Notes under the pieces: model-generated | What the model was told of the DNA's origin: nothing | The model's input: the letters and a program-made list of their open reading frames with translations, nothing else | Database searches by the model: none | Shown here: in pieces, positions 15,457-24,815 of the stretch | How positions within the stretch are numbered: the stretch's first letter is position 1 | Layout: the number at the start of each line of letters is the position of its first letter | From: Flavobacterium sp. | Lineage (GTDB): Bacteria; Bacteroidota; Bacteroidia; Flavobacteriales; Flavobacteriaceae | DNA: 63,450 nucleotides | Direction: 5' to 3' | Assembly (NCBI RefSeq): GCF_013822155.1 | Contig: NZ_PNJW01000014.1 | Coordinates: forward strand, 1 to 63,450 | Made by a program: the position numbers and the translations under genes

Positions 15457-15699
15457 CCCTACTTAAAAAATTATTTTTTTTTAAAAAGAGTTGAAAAGCT
15501 CAATTAAGTCTAAGTTTTTTAACGGGTTAAATACCTAAACCAGAAGAAAATTAAATGTAAAAGGCAATAGGTTTTTTTAAAATTCATGGAAATCAAAGCA
15601 AATGAAATGAAGTAATATTAAGACCCTACTTATTACATTTGATTTTTAAGTATTCTTTTAATTAATAGAACATAGATTCATTTATCAAGTAATTATTGT

Positions 15700-15707
15700 T
15701 AATTTTG
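15700..15707 (+). promoter_or_regulatory. Candidate -7 box TAATTTTG
   Basis: Matches TANNTTTG, 88 nt before the start at 15795. No clear -33 element was seen. Confidence 0.3.
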
Positions 15708-15794
15708 TATTGTATTCTACGTTCATCCTTTAGAAGACATTTTCTAAACTTTGAATTTGTAAAAAAAATAGTATTCATTTCATTTTCTTAAACA

Positions 15795-16535
15795 ATGAAA
15801 AAATATATTTTAATTGTCTTTTTTTCGCTTTTTACAATCAATAAAGCGGAATCTCAAGTAATCATTTCCTTGCTTTTTGGCGATAAATTAAATACCGGTG
15901 ATATCGAGTTTGGCCTTGATGGCGGTTGGACCCTTTCGGACCAAACCGGATTGGCTGACAGTAAGATGTTGTCTAGTTTTAATTTGGGATTCTATTTTGA
16001 TTTCAAACTCAAGAATGCTTGGATTTTACACACAGGTGTTTTGGTGAAATCGAACAGTGGTGCCGATGAAATTCCGGTTTATTCACTCAACAATCCAGAA
16101 CTTGATGCCTTGTATCAGGATGGTCATATCAAACGAACTATGAGTTACTTTAATGTGCCGGTACTCATGAAATACATGTTTAAGAACCGATTTTATTTGG
16201 AAGCCGGACCTCAGTTTAGTTTAGGTTATAAAGCCACAGATGAATTTATAACAACCATAGACGACAATGAATTAAGCTATACTAAAGATGTGGCAAAAGA
16301 ATTTCATCCGTTAGATGCCGGAGTAGTGGGAGGAATAGGGTACCGTATTCAAAAAGGGTATGGAATGAACCTTGCCATTCGCTATTACTATGGTTTTGTA
16401 GATGTATTAGTTGATGATTCCGGTGAGGCAGTAACCAATCAATCCCTTTATTTTAATGTAGGTATTCCAATTGGGGTAGGAAAAGCCAGAAAAAGAATGG
16501 AAGAAAAACAGCAAAAAGAGCAAAGCAATAAGTAA
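15795..16535 (+). CDS. PorT-like outer membrane beta-barrel protein
   Basis: 246 residues. A signal peptide ends near NKAESQ (~21). Repeated strand pairs follow (FNLGFYFDFKLKNAWILHTGVLVKS, YFNVPVLMKYMFKNRFYLEAGPQFSLGYKA, VVGGIGYRIQKGYGMNLAIRYYYGFVDV), the typical small Bacteroidota barrel. After the barrel there is a charged C-terminal tail (RKRMEEKQQKEQSNK), unusual because barrels normally end in an aromatic residue. The next gene begins 31 nt later in the same direction. Function unknown. Confidence 0.7.
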   Translation: MKKYILIVFFSLFTINKAESQVIISLLFGDKLNTGDIEFGLDGGWTLSDQTGLADSKMLSSFNLGFYFDFKLKNAWILHTGVLVKSNSGADEIPVYSLNNPELDALYQDGHIKRTMSYFNVPVLMKYMFKNRFYLEAGPQFSLGYKATDEFITTIDDNELSYTKDVAKEFHPLDAGVVGGIGYRIQKGYGMNLAIRYYYGFVDVLVDDSGEAVTNQSLYFNVGIPIGVGKARKRMEEKQQKEQSNK

Positions 16536-16566
16536 ACAGAAGTAGTGTATTCAAACAAATCAAGTC

Positions 16567-17709
16567 ATGAAAAAAGTAACTTTCAACAGCAACATTTTAG
16601 TACTATTAGTGTTGGTTTTAGGGTTTTATTCACCACTTGCCAACGGTCAGGTATTCACAAATAAAGAAGTTGGCAAAAAAAATCAACAAGTAATTGATAG
16701 TCTGAAAACAGCAGAGTATCCCTATGTATTGCCTATTTGGGGACAAAAAACTACTCAAAAAGGATTTCAGCTTCCTTATTCGGCAGGTATTGGTGTCAAT
16801 TACATGTACCAGCAATCTGATTTAATCATTGAAAATTTGAAAGTTGGTTTTAATAACGGACCGATGTATGACATTGATGAGATTGTACGTTTTAATAGTG
16901 CTGTATCCACCTCAAACGGAGTGAATATTCGACCGGATGTTTGGCTATTTCCCTTTTTGAATGTGTACGGAATTTTTGCTAAAACAGATTTATCTACCGC
17001 TATAGGTGCCGGTATTTACATTCCAAATCAGGACGGTGAATGGACCGATGTCATGGATTTTAATACAGAGGCTAATTTTCAAGGAACAACAGCCGGAATC
17101 GGATTTACGCCTACTATTGGTGTTGGTGGTGGCTGGTTTGCTTTGGATATGAATGTGTCATGGACAGATGTACCTGCTTTAGATGAACCTGCTATGGCGT
17201 TCGTTTTAGGTCCGCGTTTTGGTAAAACTTTTAAATTAAAAAATCAAGATCAGAATATAAATGTTTGGACCGGAGCTTTTCGTTTGCACATTAATAGTGG
17301 AACAAGCGGTTCGTTATTATTGAGCGATTTGGTTTCAACGGATGAATTGCAAACAAAAGTGGACAACGGCATCATCAAGGTTGAAGATACGCAAGTTCAA
17401 GTAGATGATTGGTGGAATGGATTAACGAACCAACAGCAAAACAATCCGATAAATATTGCTAAATATGAAACAGCTAATCGTGCGTTGGCAACAGCCGGTG
17501 GTTTTTTAAATTCAATTGATAGTGCTTTAAACGATGAAGAGTCAGCTTCGGTGCAGTATTCCTTAGATAAAAGACCGGCAGATATGTGGAACTTTTTGTT
17601 GGGGACTCAATACCAACACAACAAACATTGGATGGTACGCTGTGAAGTGGGTTTCTTAGGTAGTAGAACACAAGTTCTAGCCGGATTGCAATACCGATTT
17701 GGGTTGTAA
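16567..17709 (+). CDS. Outer membrane beta-barrel protein, unknown function
   Basis: 380 residues. A signal peptide (MKKVTFNSNILVLLVLVLGFY...ANGQ) precedes strand-rich sequence such as AGIGVNYMYQQSDLIIENLKVGFNNG and GTTAGIGFTPTIGVGGGWFALDMNVSW. It ends in ...VLAGLQYRFGL with an aromatic near the C-terminus. A mostly helical insertion around 265-330 (VDNGIIKVEDTQVQVDDWWNGL...) may be a periplasmic or surface loop. It forms an operon with the barrel gene 31 nt upstream, and a terminator follows. I do not recognise a named family. Confidence 0.65.
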   Translation: MKKVTFNSNILVLLVLVLGFYSPLANGQVFTNKEVGKKNQQVIDSLKTAEYPYVLPIWGQKTTQKGFQLPYSAGIGVNYMYQQSDLIIENLKVGFNNGPMYDIDEIVRFNSAVSTSNGVNIRPDVWLFPFLNVYGIFAKTDLSTAIGAGIYIPNQDGEWTDVMDFNTEANFQGTTAGIGFTPTIGVGGGWFALDMNVSWTDVPALDEPAMAFVLGPRFGKTFKLKNQDQNINVWTGAFRLHINSGTSGSLLLSDLVSTDELQTKVDNGIIKVEDTQVQVDDWWNGLTNQQQNNPINIAKYETANRALATAGGFLNSIDSALNDEESASVQYSLDKRPADMWNFLLGTQYQHNKHWMVRCEVGFLGSRTQVLAGLQYRFGL

Positions 17710-17740
17710 AGAAGGGATTACTTCAAATTGGAAAAACTAT

Positions 17741-17770
17741 AAAAAGCAACAGTTCATTTGGTTGCTTTTT
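17741..17770 (+). terminator. Terminator after the barrel pair
   Basis: AAAAAGCAAC pairs with GTTGCTTTTT across a 10-base loop, followed by more T. Confidence 0.8.
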
Positions 17771-17808
17771 TTTGGGATGTACTATTCGATGTATAAGCCA
17801 GCCTTTGA

Positions 17809-18567
17809 TTAAAGAATCCCTTTATCTTTAAACTCAATAATTAATTCCGAAATTTTAGTATGACCCGATTTTTTAAGAATATTTCCCCGATGGGTATTGA
17901 CGGTATAGGGACTCAAAAAAAGTTTATCTGAAATTTCTTTGGTACTCAAGCCGGACATGATGAGTTTGATTATCTCAAATTCACGATTAGTAAAAACATT
18001 GCTTAACTGTAATAATTCTTCATCCGGGAATCTTAAGAATGATTTGTCATTTCCTAAATAGTGATGAAAGCCATTTTTCATTTTTTTACACCAATCAATA
18101 TCGGTATGAATCTTGAGATAAAAAACGGTTTTATAAGGCACTTCTGTGTAAAATAAATAATTCTGCATAAACAGATTCGTGTAAGAACCCGTTGCATTGC
18201 GAACTTTAAAATTGGTAGACAGTAAAGTGGTTCCTGTTCCTGCAATAAATATGTCTTGAGCCAATTTTATAAATTTGGTTCTGGTCAAATTAAAGCGATT
18301 TAAATCATCCGGGTGAGTAGCCTCCATAAAATAAAGGGGTGATACTTCATGTGGGTCGAGTCCGATTATTCTTTTACTTTGCTTGCTGGTATAAAGTAAT
18401 TTCAATTGAATAATATCTGCGATAAAAAAGAATTGATTGTTAGCTTCTAATAACTCGTCTAATTCTGTTAAAATAGAGTCATTTTCATCAATTGCTTTAA
18501 ATCCATCTGGGAGGTATCGTTCAATAAAAGCATGAAAAACAGTGTACTCTTTTTTGTATGCTGCCAT
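17809..18567 (-). CDS. PAS-like and LuxR-type HTH transcriptional regulator
   Basis: 252 residues. Residues ~40-165 have PAS-like sequence (LLYTSKQSKRIIGLDPHEVSPLYFMEATHPDDLNRFNL). Residues ~188-252 form a clear LuxR/GerE helix-turn-helix (FTNREFEIIKLIMSGLSTKEISDKLFLSPYTVNTHRGNILKKSG). There is no receiver domain and no adjacent kinase, so it is an orphan regulator that may sense a ligand through the PAS fold. It is monocistronic and divergent from era. Targets are unknown; the palindromes at 58-63 kb have the right size for a LuxR-type dimer, but no link is shown. Confidence 0.8.
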   Translation of the reverse strand: MAAYKKEYTVFHAFIERYLPDGFKAIDENDSILTELDELLEANNQFFFIADIIQLKLLYTSKQSKRIIGLDPHEVSPLYFMEATHPDDLNRFNLTRTKFIKLAQDIFIAGTGTTLLSTNFKVRNATGSYTNLFMQNYLFYTEVPYKTVFYLKIHTDIDWCKKMKNGFHHYLGNDKSFLRFPDEELLQLSNVFTNREFEIIKLIMSGLSTKEISDKLFLSPYTVNTHRGNILKKSGHTKISELIIEFKDKGIL

Positions 18568-18723
18568 TTGACGGGTAGGATTTTTTACTCAATTTGATTG
18601 CTAATATATAAAAATAAGGAATGAAAAACCATTTTTTTTATAAAAGCAATTGACTTTACGGAAGCAAAATCAAGTTCAAACTACTTCATTTATTTAAATC
18701 GCTTTTCATTCCTAAGGAATACT

Positions 18724-18731
18724 TACCTTTG
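18724..18731 (+). promoter_or_regulatory. -7 box TACCTTTG of era
   Basis: Exact TANNTTTG match 15 nt before the era ATG, giving a very short leader. The same TACCTTTGCAAAA string occurs before der. Confidence 0.7.
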
Positions 18732-18745
18732 CAAAAATAATACAC

Positions 18746-19630
18746 ATGGCACACAAAGCAGGGTTCGTTAATATCATCGGAAATCCAAACGTTGGAAAAT
18801 CAACTTTGATGAATGCCTTCATCGGAGAGAAATTGTCCATCATTACTTCAAAAGCTCAAACCACTCGTCACCGAATTCTTGGAATTGTGAATGGGGAAGA
18901 TTTTCAAGTAGTTTTATCGGATACTCCCGGAATTATCAAACCGGCCTACGAAATGCAGGAATCAATGATGCAATTTGTAAAGTCTGCCTTTGAAGATGCC
19001 GATGTGTTGTTGTACATGGTTGAAATTGGCGAGAAAGAATTAAAAGACGAAGCTTTTTTTAATAAAATTATCCATTCCGATATTCCGGTGTTGTTGTTGT
19101 TAAATAAAATTGACAAATCTAACCAAGAACAATTGGAAGAACAAGTGGCTATGTGGCAGGAAAAAGTGCCGAATGCCGAAATAATGGCCATTTCTGCCTT
19201 AGAAAATTTCAACGTAAAAGAGGTCTTTAATCGTATTTTGGAACTGCTTCCGGAATCACCACCTTACTACCCCAAAGACATGTTGACGGATAAACCCGAA
19301 CGTTTTTTTGTCAACGAAACCATTCGAGAGAAAATCTTACTGAACTACGATAAAGAAATTCCGTATGCTGTTGAGGTAGAAACGGAAGAATTTATTGAAG
19401 ATGAAAAGATCATCCGAATCCGTTCCATCATTATGGTTGAACGCGATACGCAAAAAGGAATCATCATCGGACACAAAGGAGAGGCTTTAAAAAGAGTTGG
19501 TATGCAAGCACGTGCCGATTTAGAAAAATTCTTCGGTAAGCAAATTCACATCGAATTGTATGTGAAAGTCAGCAAAGACTGGCGTAGCAATGCGTTTCAG
19601 TTGCGACGATTGGGTTATAATCAGAAATAG
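18746..19630 (+). CDS. era: GTPase Era
   Basis: 294 residues, normal length. Era binds the 3' end of 16S rRNA and acts in 30S ribosome assembly at the membrane-cytoplasm interface. The GTPase motifs are GNPNVGKST (12-20), DTPG (59-62), NKID (120-123) and SAL. The C-terminal KH domain (~205-294) carries IIIGHKGEALKRVG. It has its own promoter and is monocistronic. The related GTPase gene der lies 1.8 kb downstream. Confidence 0.97.
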   Translation: MAHKAGFVNIIGNPNVGKSTLMNAFIGEKLSIITSKAQTTRHRILGIVNGEDFQVVLSDTPGIIKPAYEMQESMMQFVKSAFEDADVLLYMVEIGEKELKDEAFFNKIIHSDIPVLLLLNKIDKSNQEQLEEQVAMWQEKVPNAEIMAISALENFNVKEVFNRILELLPESPPYYPKDMLTDKPERFFVNETIREKILLNYDKEIPYAVEVETEEFIEDEKIIRIRSIIMVERDTQKGIIIGHKGEALKRVGMQARADLEKFFGKQIHIELYVKVSKDWRSNAFQLRRLGYNQK

Positions 19631-19759
19631 AATTCTTCTTCATTATTCACTCATGTTGTTTCCTAACAGCAGTATTATTTATAAGTAAATAATTAGTCTA
19701 ATTGCGACAAATAGTTTAATTTTAATTTACAAATTGAACAGTTTATCCGTTGTCAACTA

Positions 19760-20770
19760 ATGAGAGTCTATCTGAATCTATTCATTGCATTTTTTTGCGT
19801 GTCTGCTTTTGCACAAAAGGACACGATTACTTTTAAAAACAAAGATGTAATGGTAGGTGAGCTGAAACAATTAAACAATAATATTCTAACCGTTAAAACT
19901 TCCTATAGCGACAAAGATTTTGCCATAGAATTTGATAAAGTAGTGTCGTTAGTGCTTGAAAATAAATATTCTGTAGTGCTTTCCAATGGATTTAGAATGT
20001 ATGGTTACGTCAAAACAGAAACTCCGAATAAGGCCATAATTACTCAAGAAAATAACGTTGCCATTGAAGTTTTCTTAAAAGAAATTGTTGTTTTACGGAA
20101 AATTGATGATGGCTTTTGGAATCATTTCAAAGGTTCTTTTGATTTCGGGTTTAATTTAACGCAAACGAATAACAGCAAGCAGTTTACTTTTGCCGGAGCT
20201 TTAAGTTATTATAGTGAAAGATGGATTCACCGAGCCGAATACAATCAGCTTTTCACATCCCAAGACGACGTGGAAGATATTGAACGCACCGATTGGTCGA
20301 TGGATAGTAAAAGGTATTTGAAAAGGAAGTGGTTTGTAAATTCTAATTTTTCTTTTTTGTCCAATACGAGTCAATCTTTAAAAGGACGATTTGTACCCAG
20401 TTTAGGAGCCGGAAATTACTTGGCTAGAAATAATCAGTTGTATTTTTTAGTTGGGACAGGTTTGACTTACAATATTGAAAAATACGAAGATTCCAGTACT
20501 GATAAAACTTCTACCGAAGCGTTTTTAATTACTGAATTCAATATGTTTAATTTTAAAAAAATCGAGTTATATGTCTCAGCTGTAGGGTTTCCCAGTTTGT
20601 CAGAAAGTGGTAGGTTTCGAACCGATGCAAATTTCCGATTTAAATACGATCTACCATTCGATTTTTATTTTAAAACAGAAGTACAAGTCAATTTTGACAA
20701 TCAACCTGCCGCAGGTGCTGTTAAAACAGACTATGTGTTTTCAACGGGTTTTGGTTGGGAAATTAAATAA
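19760..20770 (+). CDS. DUF481 family outer membrane protein
   Basis: 336 residues. A signal peptide ends at SAFAQ (~18). Residues ~20-115 form a beta-rich N-terminal part (DTITFKNKDVMVGELKQLNNNILTVKTSYS...). Residues ~118-336 match the DUF481 barrel (GSFDFGFNLTQTNNSKQFTFAGALSYYSERWIHRAEYNQLFTSQDD, ending VFSTGFGWEIK). DUF481 proteins are predicted outer membrane proteins without known function. Its stop is 20 nt from the convergent gene at 20790. Confidence 0.8.
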   Translation: MRVYLNLFIAFFCVSAFAQKDTITFKNKDVMVGELKQLNNNILTVKTSYSDKDFAIEFDKVVSLVLENKYSVVLSNGFRMYGYVKTETPNKAIITQENNVAIEVFLKEIVVLRKIDDGFWNHFKGSFDFGFNLTQTNNSKQFTFAGALSYYSERWIHRAEYNQLFTSQDDVEDIERTDWSMDSKRYLKRKWFVNSNFSFLSNTSQSLKGRFVPSLGAGNYLARNNQLYFLVGTGLTYNIEKYEDSSTDKTSTEAFLITEFNMFNFKKIELYVSAVGFPSLSESGRFRTDANFRFKYDLPFDFYFKTEVQVNFDNQPAAGAVKTDYVFSTGFGWEIK

Positions 20771-20789
20771 AAAGGGAACTGGTTTTACT

Positions 20790-21284
20790 TTACTCTAAAA
20801 TCCGTTCCATTAAAACTTCCAATTCTCTTGCTTGATTCAGTCCTTTTTTTCTATTTAAACGAGCAATAAAATACAATAGAAACCAGATGTTTACCATGGC
20901 AAACATAACCAGTAAATCAAAACCGAAAGATTGATTAAGAGACCATTTTGAAAAAGCAATCATCGAAAATATCACAAATATTCCGGCTACGACAAAGTGT
21001 AAAAACATAAACATGGTCCATAGAACCGGGTCAGGACCATATAATCCACGAACGGAAGTATTGCCGTCTTCCATTTTTTCGATTTCCAAATGCAAGTGGG
21101 GCGAATGCTTTTCGCGATGTAACATGCCAATGTGCAACCAAATGTGGTGTCCCGAGATTTTAATTTTATAATCAGGTTCGACTGTTTCTTTCAATTGTTC
21201 ACAACTGCTCAGAATGTCATCGTATGATTTGGTTACTACTTTTTCAAATCGATACCGTAAGGGTAATTGGTCTTCTAATTCCAT
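20790..21284 (-). CDS. Two-span membrane protein, unknown function
   Basis: 164 residues. The N-terminal soluble part (1-85) contains IKISGHHIWLHIGMLHREKHSPHLHLEIE, rich in His. Two membrane spans at ~88-110 and ~120-142 follow, then a short charged C-terminus (RKKGLNQARELEVLMERILE). The His-rich stretch could bind metal but has no recognised motif. It is convergent with the DUF481 gene and divergent from der. No family recognised. Confidence 0.6.
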   Translation of the reverse strand: MELEDQLPLRYRFEKVVTKSYDDILSSCEQLKETVEPDYKIKISGHHIWLHIGMLHREKHSPHLHLEIEKMEDGNTSVRGLYGPDPVLWTMFMFLHFVVAGIFVIFSMIAFSKWSLNQSFGFDLLVMFAMVNIWFLLYFIARLNRKKGLNQARELEVLMERILE

Positions 21285-21428
21285 GGCACGGAAAAATTAA
21301 TTTAAAACACTAATTTACAAATAATAACTGAAAACGGGAAAACAACGGTTATATTTTTGAAAATAGCCGGATAAAAGCTAAAAGAAACATCCTTATAAGT
21401 TTACGTCCGATAGTTCAAACAAAAAAAC

Positions 21429-21436
21429 TACCTTTG
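21429..21436 (+). promoter_or_regulatory. -7 box TACCTTTG of der
   Basis: Exact TANNTTTG match 23 nt before the der ATG. Confidence 0.7.
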
Positions 21437-21458
21437 CAAAATATTAGAAAATTGAAGT

Positions 21459-22769
21459 ATGAGTACTATTGTAGCCATTGTAGGAAGACCAAATGTAGGG
21501 AAATCAACCCTTTTTAACCGTTTAATCAAACGAAGAGAAGCGATTGTTGATTCAGTAAGTGGAGTCACCCGTGACCGTAATTATGGCAAAAGTGAGTGGA
21601 ATGGAAAAGAATTCTCTGTCATTGATACCGGCGGATACATCAAGGGTTCAGAAGATATTTTTGAAGCGGAAATTCGGAAACAGGTTGAATTGGCTATTGA
21701 TGAAGCCGATGTGATAATGTTTGTAGTAGATGTAGAAGAAGGCATCACGCCGATGGATGATGAGGTTGCAAAATTGCTTCGCAAAATTACCAAACCGGTC
21801 ATTGTGGTAGTAAATAAAGTAGATAATGCCATGCGTGAAAAAGACGCATATGAATTTTATAACTTGGGATTAGGAAATTATATTACCATTTCCAGTACTT
21901 CCGGAAGCGGAACTGGGGAGTTGTTAGATGAATTAATCAATGTTTTTCCAAATAAACCGGAGCCAACACAAGAGGAATTGGAGTTGCCTCGTTTTGCAGT
22001 AGTGGGACGCCCCAATGCCGGAAAATCCAGTTTTATCAATGCTTTAATTGGTGTTGACAGGTATATTGTCACGGATATTGCCGGAACAACCCGTGATTCA
22101 ATTGATACAAAATATGATCGTTTTGGTTTTGAATTTAATTTAGTAGATACTGCCGGCATCCGAAGAAAAGCCAAAGTGAAAGAAGATTTAGAATTTTATT
22201 CTGTGATGCGATCTGTTCGGGCTATTGAGCACAGTGATGTGTGTATTTTAATGGTGGATGCAACCCGAGGTTTTGAAGGTCAGGACCAAAGTATTTTTTG
22301 GTTGGCAGCTAAAAACAGAAAAGGAATTATCATTTTAGTGAATAAATGGGATTTGGTGGAAAAAGACACTATGTCTACCCGAGATTATGAAGCTAAAATC
22401 AGAAAAGAATTAGAACCGTTTACAGATGTTACCATCTTATTTGTTTCTGCCTTGACCAAACAACGTTTGTTGAAAGCATTGGAAGAAACCGTGAAAGTAT
22501 ACGAAAACAGAAAACAACGGATTCCAACTTCAAAGTTCAACGATTTTATGTTGAAATTGATAGAAGCCTATCCGCCACCGGCCTTAAAAGGTAAATATGT
22601 GAAGATTAAATATTGTATGCAATTGCCAACACCAACGCCTCAGTTTGTGTTTTTTGCAAACTTACCACAATATGTAAAAGAAGCTTATAAACGCTTTTTG
22701 GAAAACAAAATCCGTGAAAACTGGGATTTTTCAGGAGTACCAATCGATATTTATATCAGAGAGAAATAG
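21459..22769 (+). CDS. der: GTPase Der (EngA)
   Basis: 436 residues, usual length. It has two tandem GTPase domains and is needed for 50S ribosome assembly. Domain 1 has GRPNVGKST (9-17) and NKVD (119-122). Domain 2 has GRPNAGKSS (183-191), DTAG and NKWD (295-298). The C-terminal KH-like domain (~350-436) ends YIREK. It is monocistronic with its own promoter. Confidence 0.97.
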   Translation: MSTIVAIVGRPNVGKSTLFNRLIKRREAIVDSVSGVTRDRNYGKSEWNGKEFSVIDTGGYIKGSEDIFEAEIRKQVELAIDEADVIMFVVDVEEGITPMDDEVAKLLRKITKPVIVVVNKVDNAMREKDAYEFYNLGLGNYITISSTSGSGTGELLDELINVFPNKPEPTQEELELPRFAVVGRPNAGKSSFINALIGVDRYIVTDIAGTTRDSIDTKYDRFGFEFNLVDTAGIRRKAKVKEDLEFYSVMRSVRAIEHSDVCILMVDATRGFEGQDQSIFWLAAKNRKGIIILVNKWDLVEKDTMSTRDYEAKIRKELEPFTDVTILFVSALTKQRLLKALEETVKVYENRKQRIPTSKFNDFMLKLIEAYPPPALKGKYVKIKYCMQLPTPTPQFVFFANLPQYVKEAYKRFLENKIRENWDFSGVPIDIYIREK

Positions 22770-22858
22770 ATAATCATCTAAATTAATTTTTTTCAAGTAG
22801 AATAATTTTTTATAAATCATTGCGTTTCATTGCTATTGTTTTATTTAAAATTTAATTT

Positions 22859-23293
22859 ATGAGGAAATTATTTATTGTATTTGTCTTTTTACTATCAGGA
22901 TTATATCAGACTACAGCACAGGAAGTTGGTATTCGTTTTGGCGAAATGACCGGTAATAATGTGGCGGTAGATGGTGTTTTTAGTTTAGGTGAATTCAGTA
23001 GAATTCATGCCGATGTTTCTTTTGGAGACGGATTGGGTGTTGATGCTCTTTGGGATTTTATTTATAAACCAATTGATGACGACTTTAATTGGTATGTTGG
23101 TTTCGGTCCTTCCCTCTTGATTGACGATCCTTTTTTTCTGGGAGTAAGTGGTGAGATTGGAATAGAATATCATTTCGATACTGTGCCAATTGCTATCGGA
23201 TTGGATTATCGACCAACTTTTTGGATAGTTGAAGAAACAGATTTTGATGCCGGAGGTTTTGGTTTGAATATCCGCTACGTTTTTGATAAATAG
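22859..23293 (+). CDS. Small outer membrane beta-barrel protein
   Basis: 144 residues. A signal peptide ends at TTAQ (~20). Short alternating strands follow (EVGIRFGEMTGNNVAVDGVFSLG, DFNWYVGFGPSLLI, GVSGEIGIEYHFDTVPIAIGLDYRPTFWIVEE, GFGLNIRYVFDK), which suggests an eight-stranded barrel. Function unknown. It lies 89 nt after der but probably forms a separate unit closed by the terminator at 23311-23348. Confidence 0.65.
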   Translation: MRKLFIVFVFLLSGLYQTTAQEVGIRFGEMTGNNVAVDGVFSLGEFSRIHADVSFGDGLGVDALWDFIYKPIDDDFNWYVGFGPSLLIDDPFFLGVSGEIGIEYHFDTVPIAIGLDYRPTFWIVEETDFDAGGFGLNIRYVFDK

Positions 23294-23310
23294 TTAAAAA
23301 TAGCTTTGCT

Positions 23311-23348
23311 AAAAAGGGTTTGTTAATTTAATTAATAAACCCTTTTTT
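23311..23348 (+). terminator. Terminator after the small barrel gene
   Basis: AAAAAGGGTTT pairs with AAACCCTTTTT around an AT-rich loop. Confidence 0.8.
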
Positions 23349-23445
23349 AGTTAAAATAAATTATAGATTAAATAATAATTTTTATTATCTTCGATTAACG
23401 GTATAAGATACTATTATCAGCCAATTTAACCAAAAATAAATTTAA

Positions 23446-24036
23446 ATGCTTAGAAGTGTAATTAGAATTGGAATCATTAGCCTCTTGTTTTTTTTAACGG
23501 TGCGTTGTGGTTCCACTATTTCAGTGACCAGTGATTATGACAAAGGAGTTGATTTTAAAAAATATAAAACCTTTAGTTTTTATCATTTAAAAACAACGGG
23601 AGAAGTAAGTCAAGTAAACGCAGACAGATTAGTGAACGCTATTGTGTTGGAAATGAAAGGAAAAGGGTTTGTGGAATCAAGTGACAACCCGGATTTATTA
23701 ATCAATGCAGTTACTGTGTTAACTGAAAAAGAAGCGGTTTCTGTTTCTTCGGAATATTATGGATATGGGGGTTATTATCGTCCTTATGCATATGGGTATG
23801 GCTATGGATATGGCACGGGTTATCCTGTTGAAAATACGGCTGCCGTAAATACCTATAACTACAGAGACGGAACAATAATGATTGATATTTTAGAAGCTAA
23901 ATCAGAAAAATTAATTTGGGAAGGAACCGGCACAGCAGAAATAAACACTAAGCCAAGTGACCCTGCCAAAGTTATAGGGTATGCTGTTTCAAAAATTATG
24001 GAAAGTTTCCCGCCTGAACCCAAAAAAAGTAAGTAA
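23446..24036 (+). CDS. DUF4136 lipoprotein
   Basis: 196 residues. The lipobox is VRC at ~21. DUF4136 features follow: SVTSDYDKGVDFKKYKTFSFYH near the N-terminus, DRLVNAIVLEMKGKGFVES, DLLINAVTVL, and the closing GTIMIDILEAKSEKLIWEGTGTAEI...VGYAVSKIMESFPP. A Tyr/Gly-rich loop (YYGYGGYYRPYAYGYGYGYGTGYP) replaces part of the middle. The family is of unknown function in the envelope. It is first of an operon with the DUF2092 and DUF6515 genes. A paralogue lies at 43285-43833. Confidence 0.85.
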   Translation: MLRSVIRIGIISLLFFLTVRCGSTISVTSDYDKGVDFKKYKTFSFYHLKTTGEVSQVNADRLVNAIVLEMKGKGFVESSDNPDLLINAVTVLTEKEAVSVSSEYYGYGGYYRPYAYGYGYGYGTGYPVENTAAVNTYNYRDGTIMIDILEAKSEKLIWEGTGTAEINTKPSDPAKVIGYAVSKIMESFPPEPKKSK

Positions 24037-24059
24037 GTATATTTAAAAAAATTTCATTT

Positions 24060-24788
24060 ATGAGAAATTTAATTTTAGGCCTAGTTGCCTGTTTGATGCC
24101 CTTCAGTGGCAATGCTCAAGTGAAAAAACCAGACACGATTGCCGTGGGAATTTTTGACAGAATGAGCGATGTTATAGGGGAGTTGTCCTCTATCAGTTTC
24201 ACTTTAAAAGTTCGAAATGATGAAGTGGACCAAGATTTAGGGTTAGTTACAAAATTTTCAGAAAGTCAAGTTAATTTTAATGGTCCGAGTCAAATGCAAA
24301 TTCATTCGTATGGTGATAAAGGACATCGGGGTTTTTGGTTTAGTGGAGAATCTTTAGTTTTTTATTCCTTTGAAGAAAACAACTATGCGATTATTGATTC
24401 ACCATCAAACACACTTGATATGATTAATGAGGTGAATGATAAATACGGAATAGATTTTCCGGCGGCCGACTTCTTTTCGCCCACTTTCACGGATGATATT
24501 TTAACCAATTTTGATGATTTGAAGTATGTTGGAAAGCGTGTTTTAGAAGGAAAAGAGTGTTTCTATATTATAGCTAAAAGAGCTGATATGATTGTTCAAT
24601 TTTGGATTGCGAATGATGCGTTGAATTTGCCGGTGAAAATGCTAATTATGGAAGTTGCCGGTAAAGATTCCAAACAATATGAAGCTACTTTTTCAAATTG
24701 GGATATCAACCCGTTTTTACCCGATGCTATGTTTAAATTTCAAACCCCACCCAAAGCAAAAAAGATATCCATTTTGCCTAGAAAATAA
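24060..24788 (+). CDS. DUF2092 family periplasmic protein
   Basis: 242 residues. A signal peptide ends at GNAQ (~20). The body matches DUF2092 (VGIFDRMSDVIGELSSISFTLKV..., IHSYGDKGHRGFWFSGESLVFYSFEENNYAIIDSPSNTLDMINEVNDKYGIDFPAADFF, ...YVGKRVLEGKECFYIIAKRADMIVQFWIAND). The family is predicted to share the LolA/LolB half-barrel fold, which binds lipids. It begins 23 nt after the DUF4136 gene and 27 nt before the DUF6515 gene. Confidence 0.75.
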   Translation: MRNLILGLVACLMPFSGNAQVKKPDTIAVGIFDRMSDVIGELSSISFTLKVRNDEVDQDLGLVTKFSESQVNFNGPSQMQIHSYGDKGHRGFWFSGESLVFYSFEENNYAIIDSPSNTLDMINEVNDKYGIDFPAADFFSPTFTDDILTNFDDLKYVGKRVLEGKECFYIIAKRADMIVQFWIANDALNLPVKMLIMEVAGKDSKQYEATFSNWDINPFLPDAMFKFQTPPKAKKISILPRK

Positions 24789-24815
24789 GTTTACGTTTAA
24801 CAAAATTTAACTGAT

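Larger units (their letters stand above)
15391..15794. other. Divergent intergenic region
   Basis: 404 AT-rich bases between the ankyrin operon (minus) and an outer membrane protein gene (plus). It holds the 23-bp palindrome at 15434-15456 and a candidate plus-strand -7 box TAATTTTG at 15700-15707. No coding frame is supported. Confidence 0.6.
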
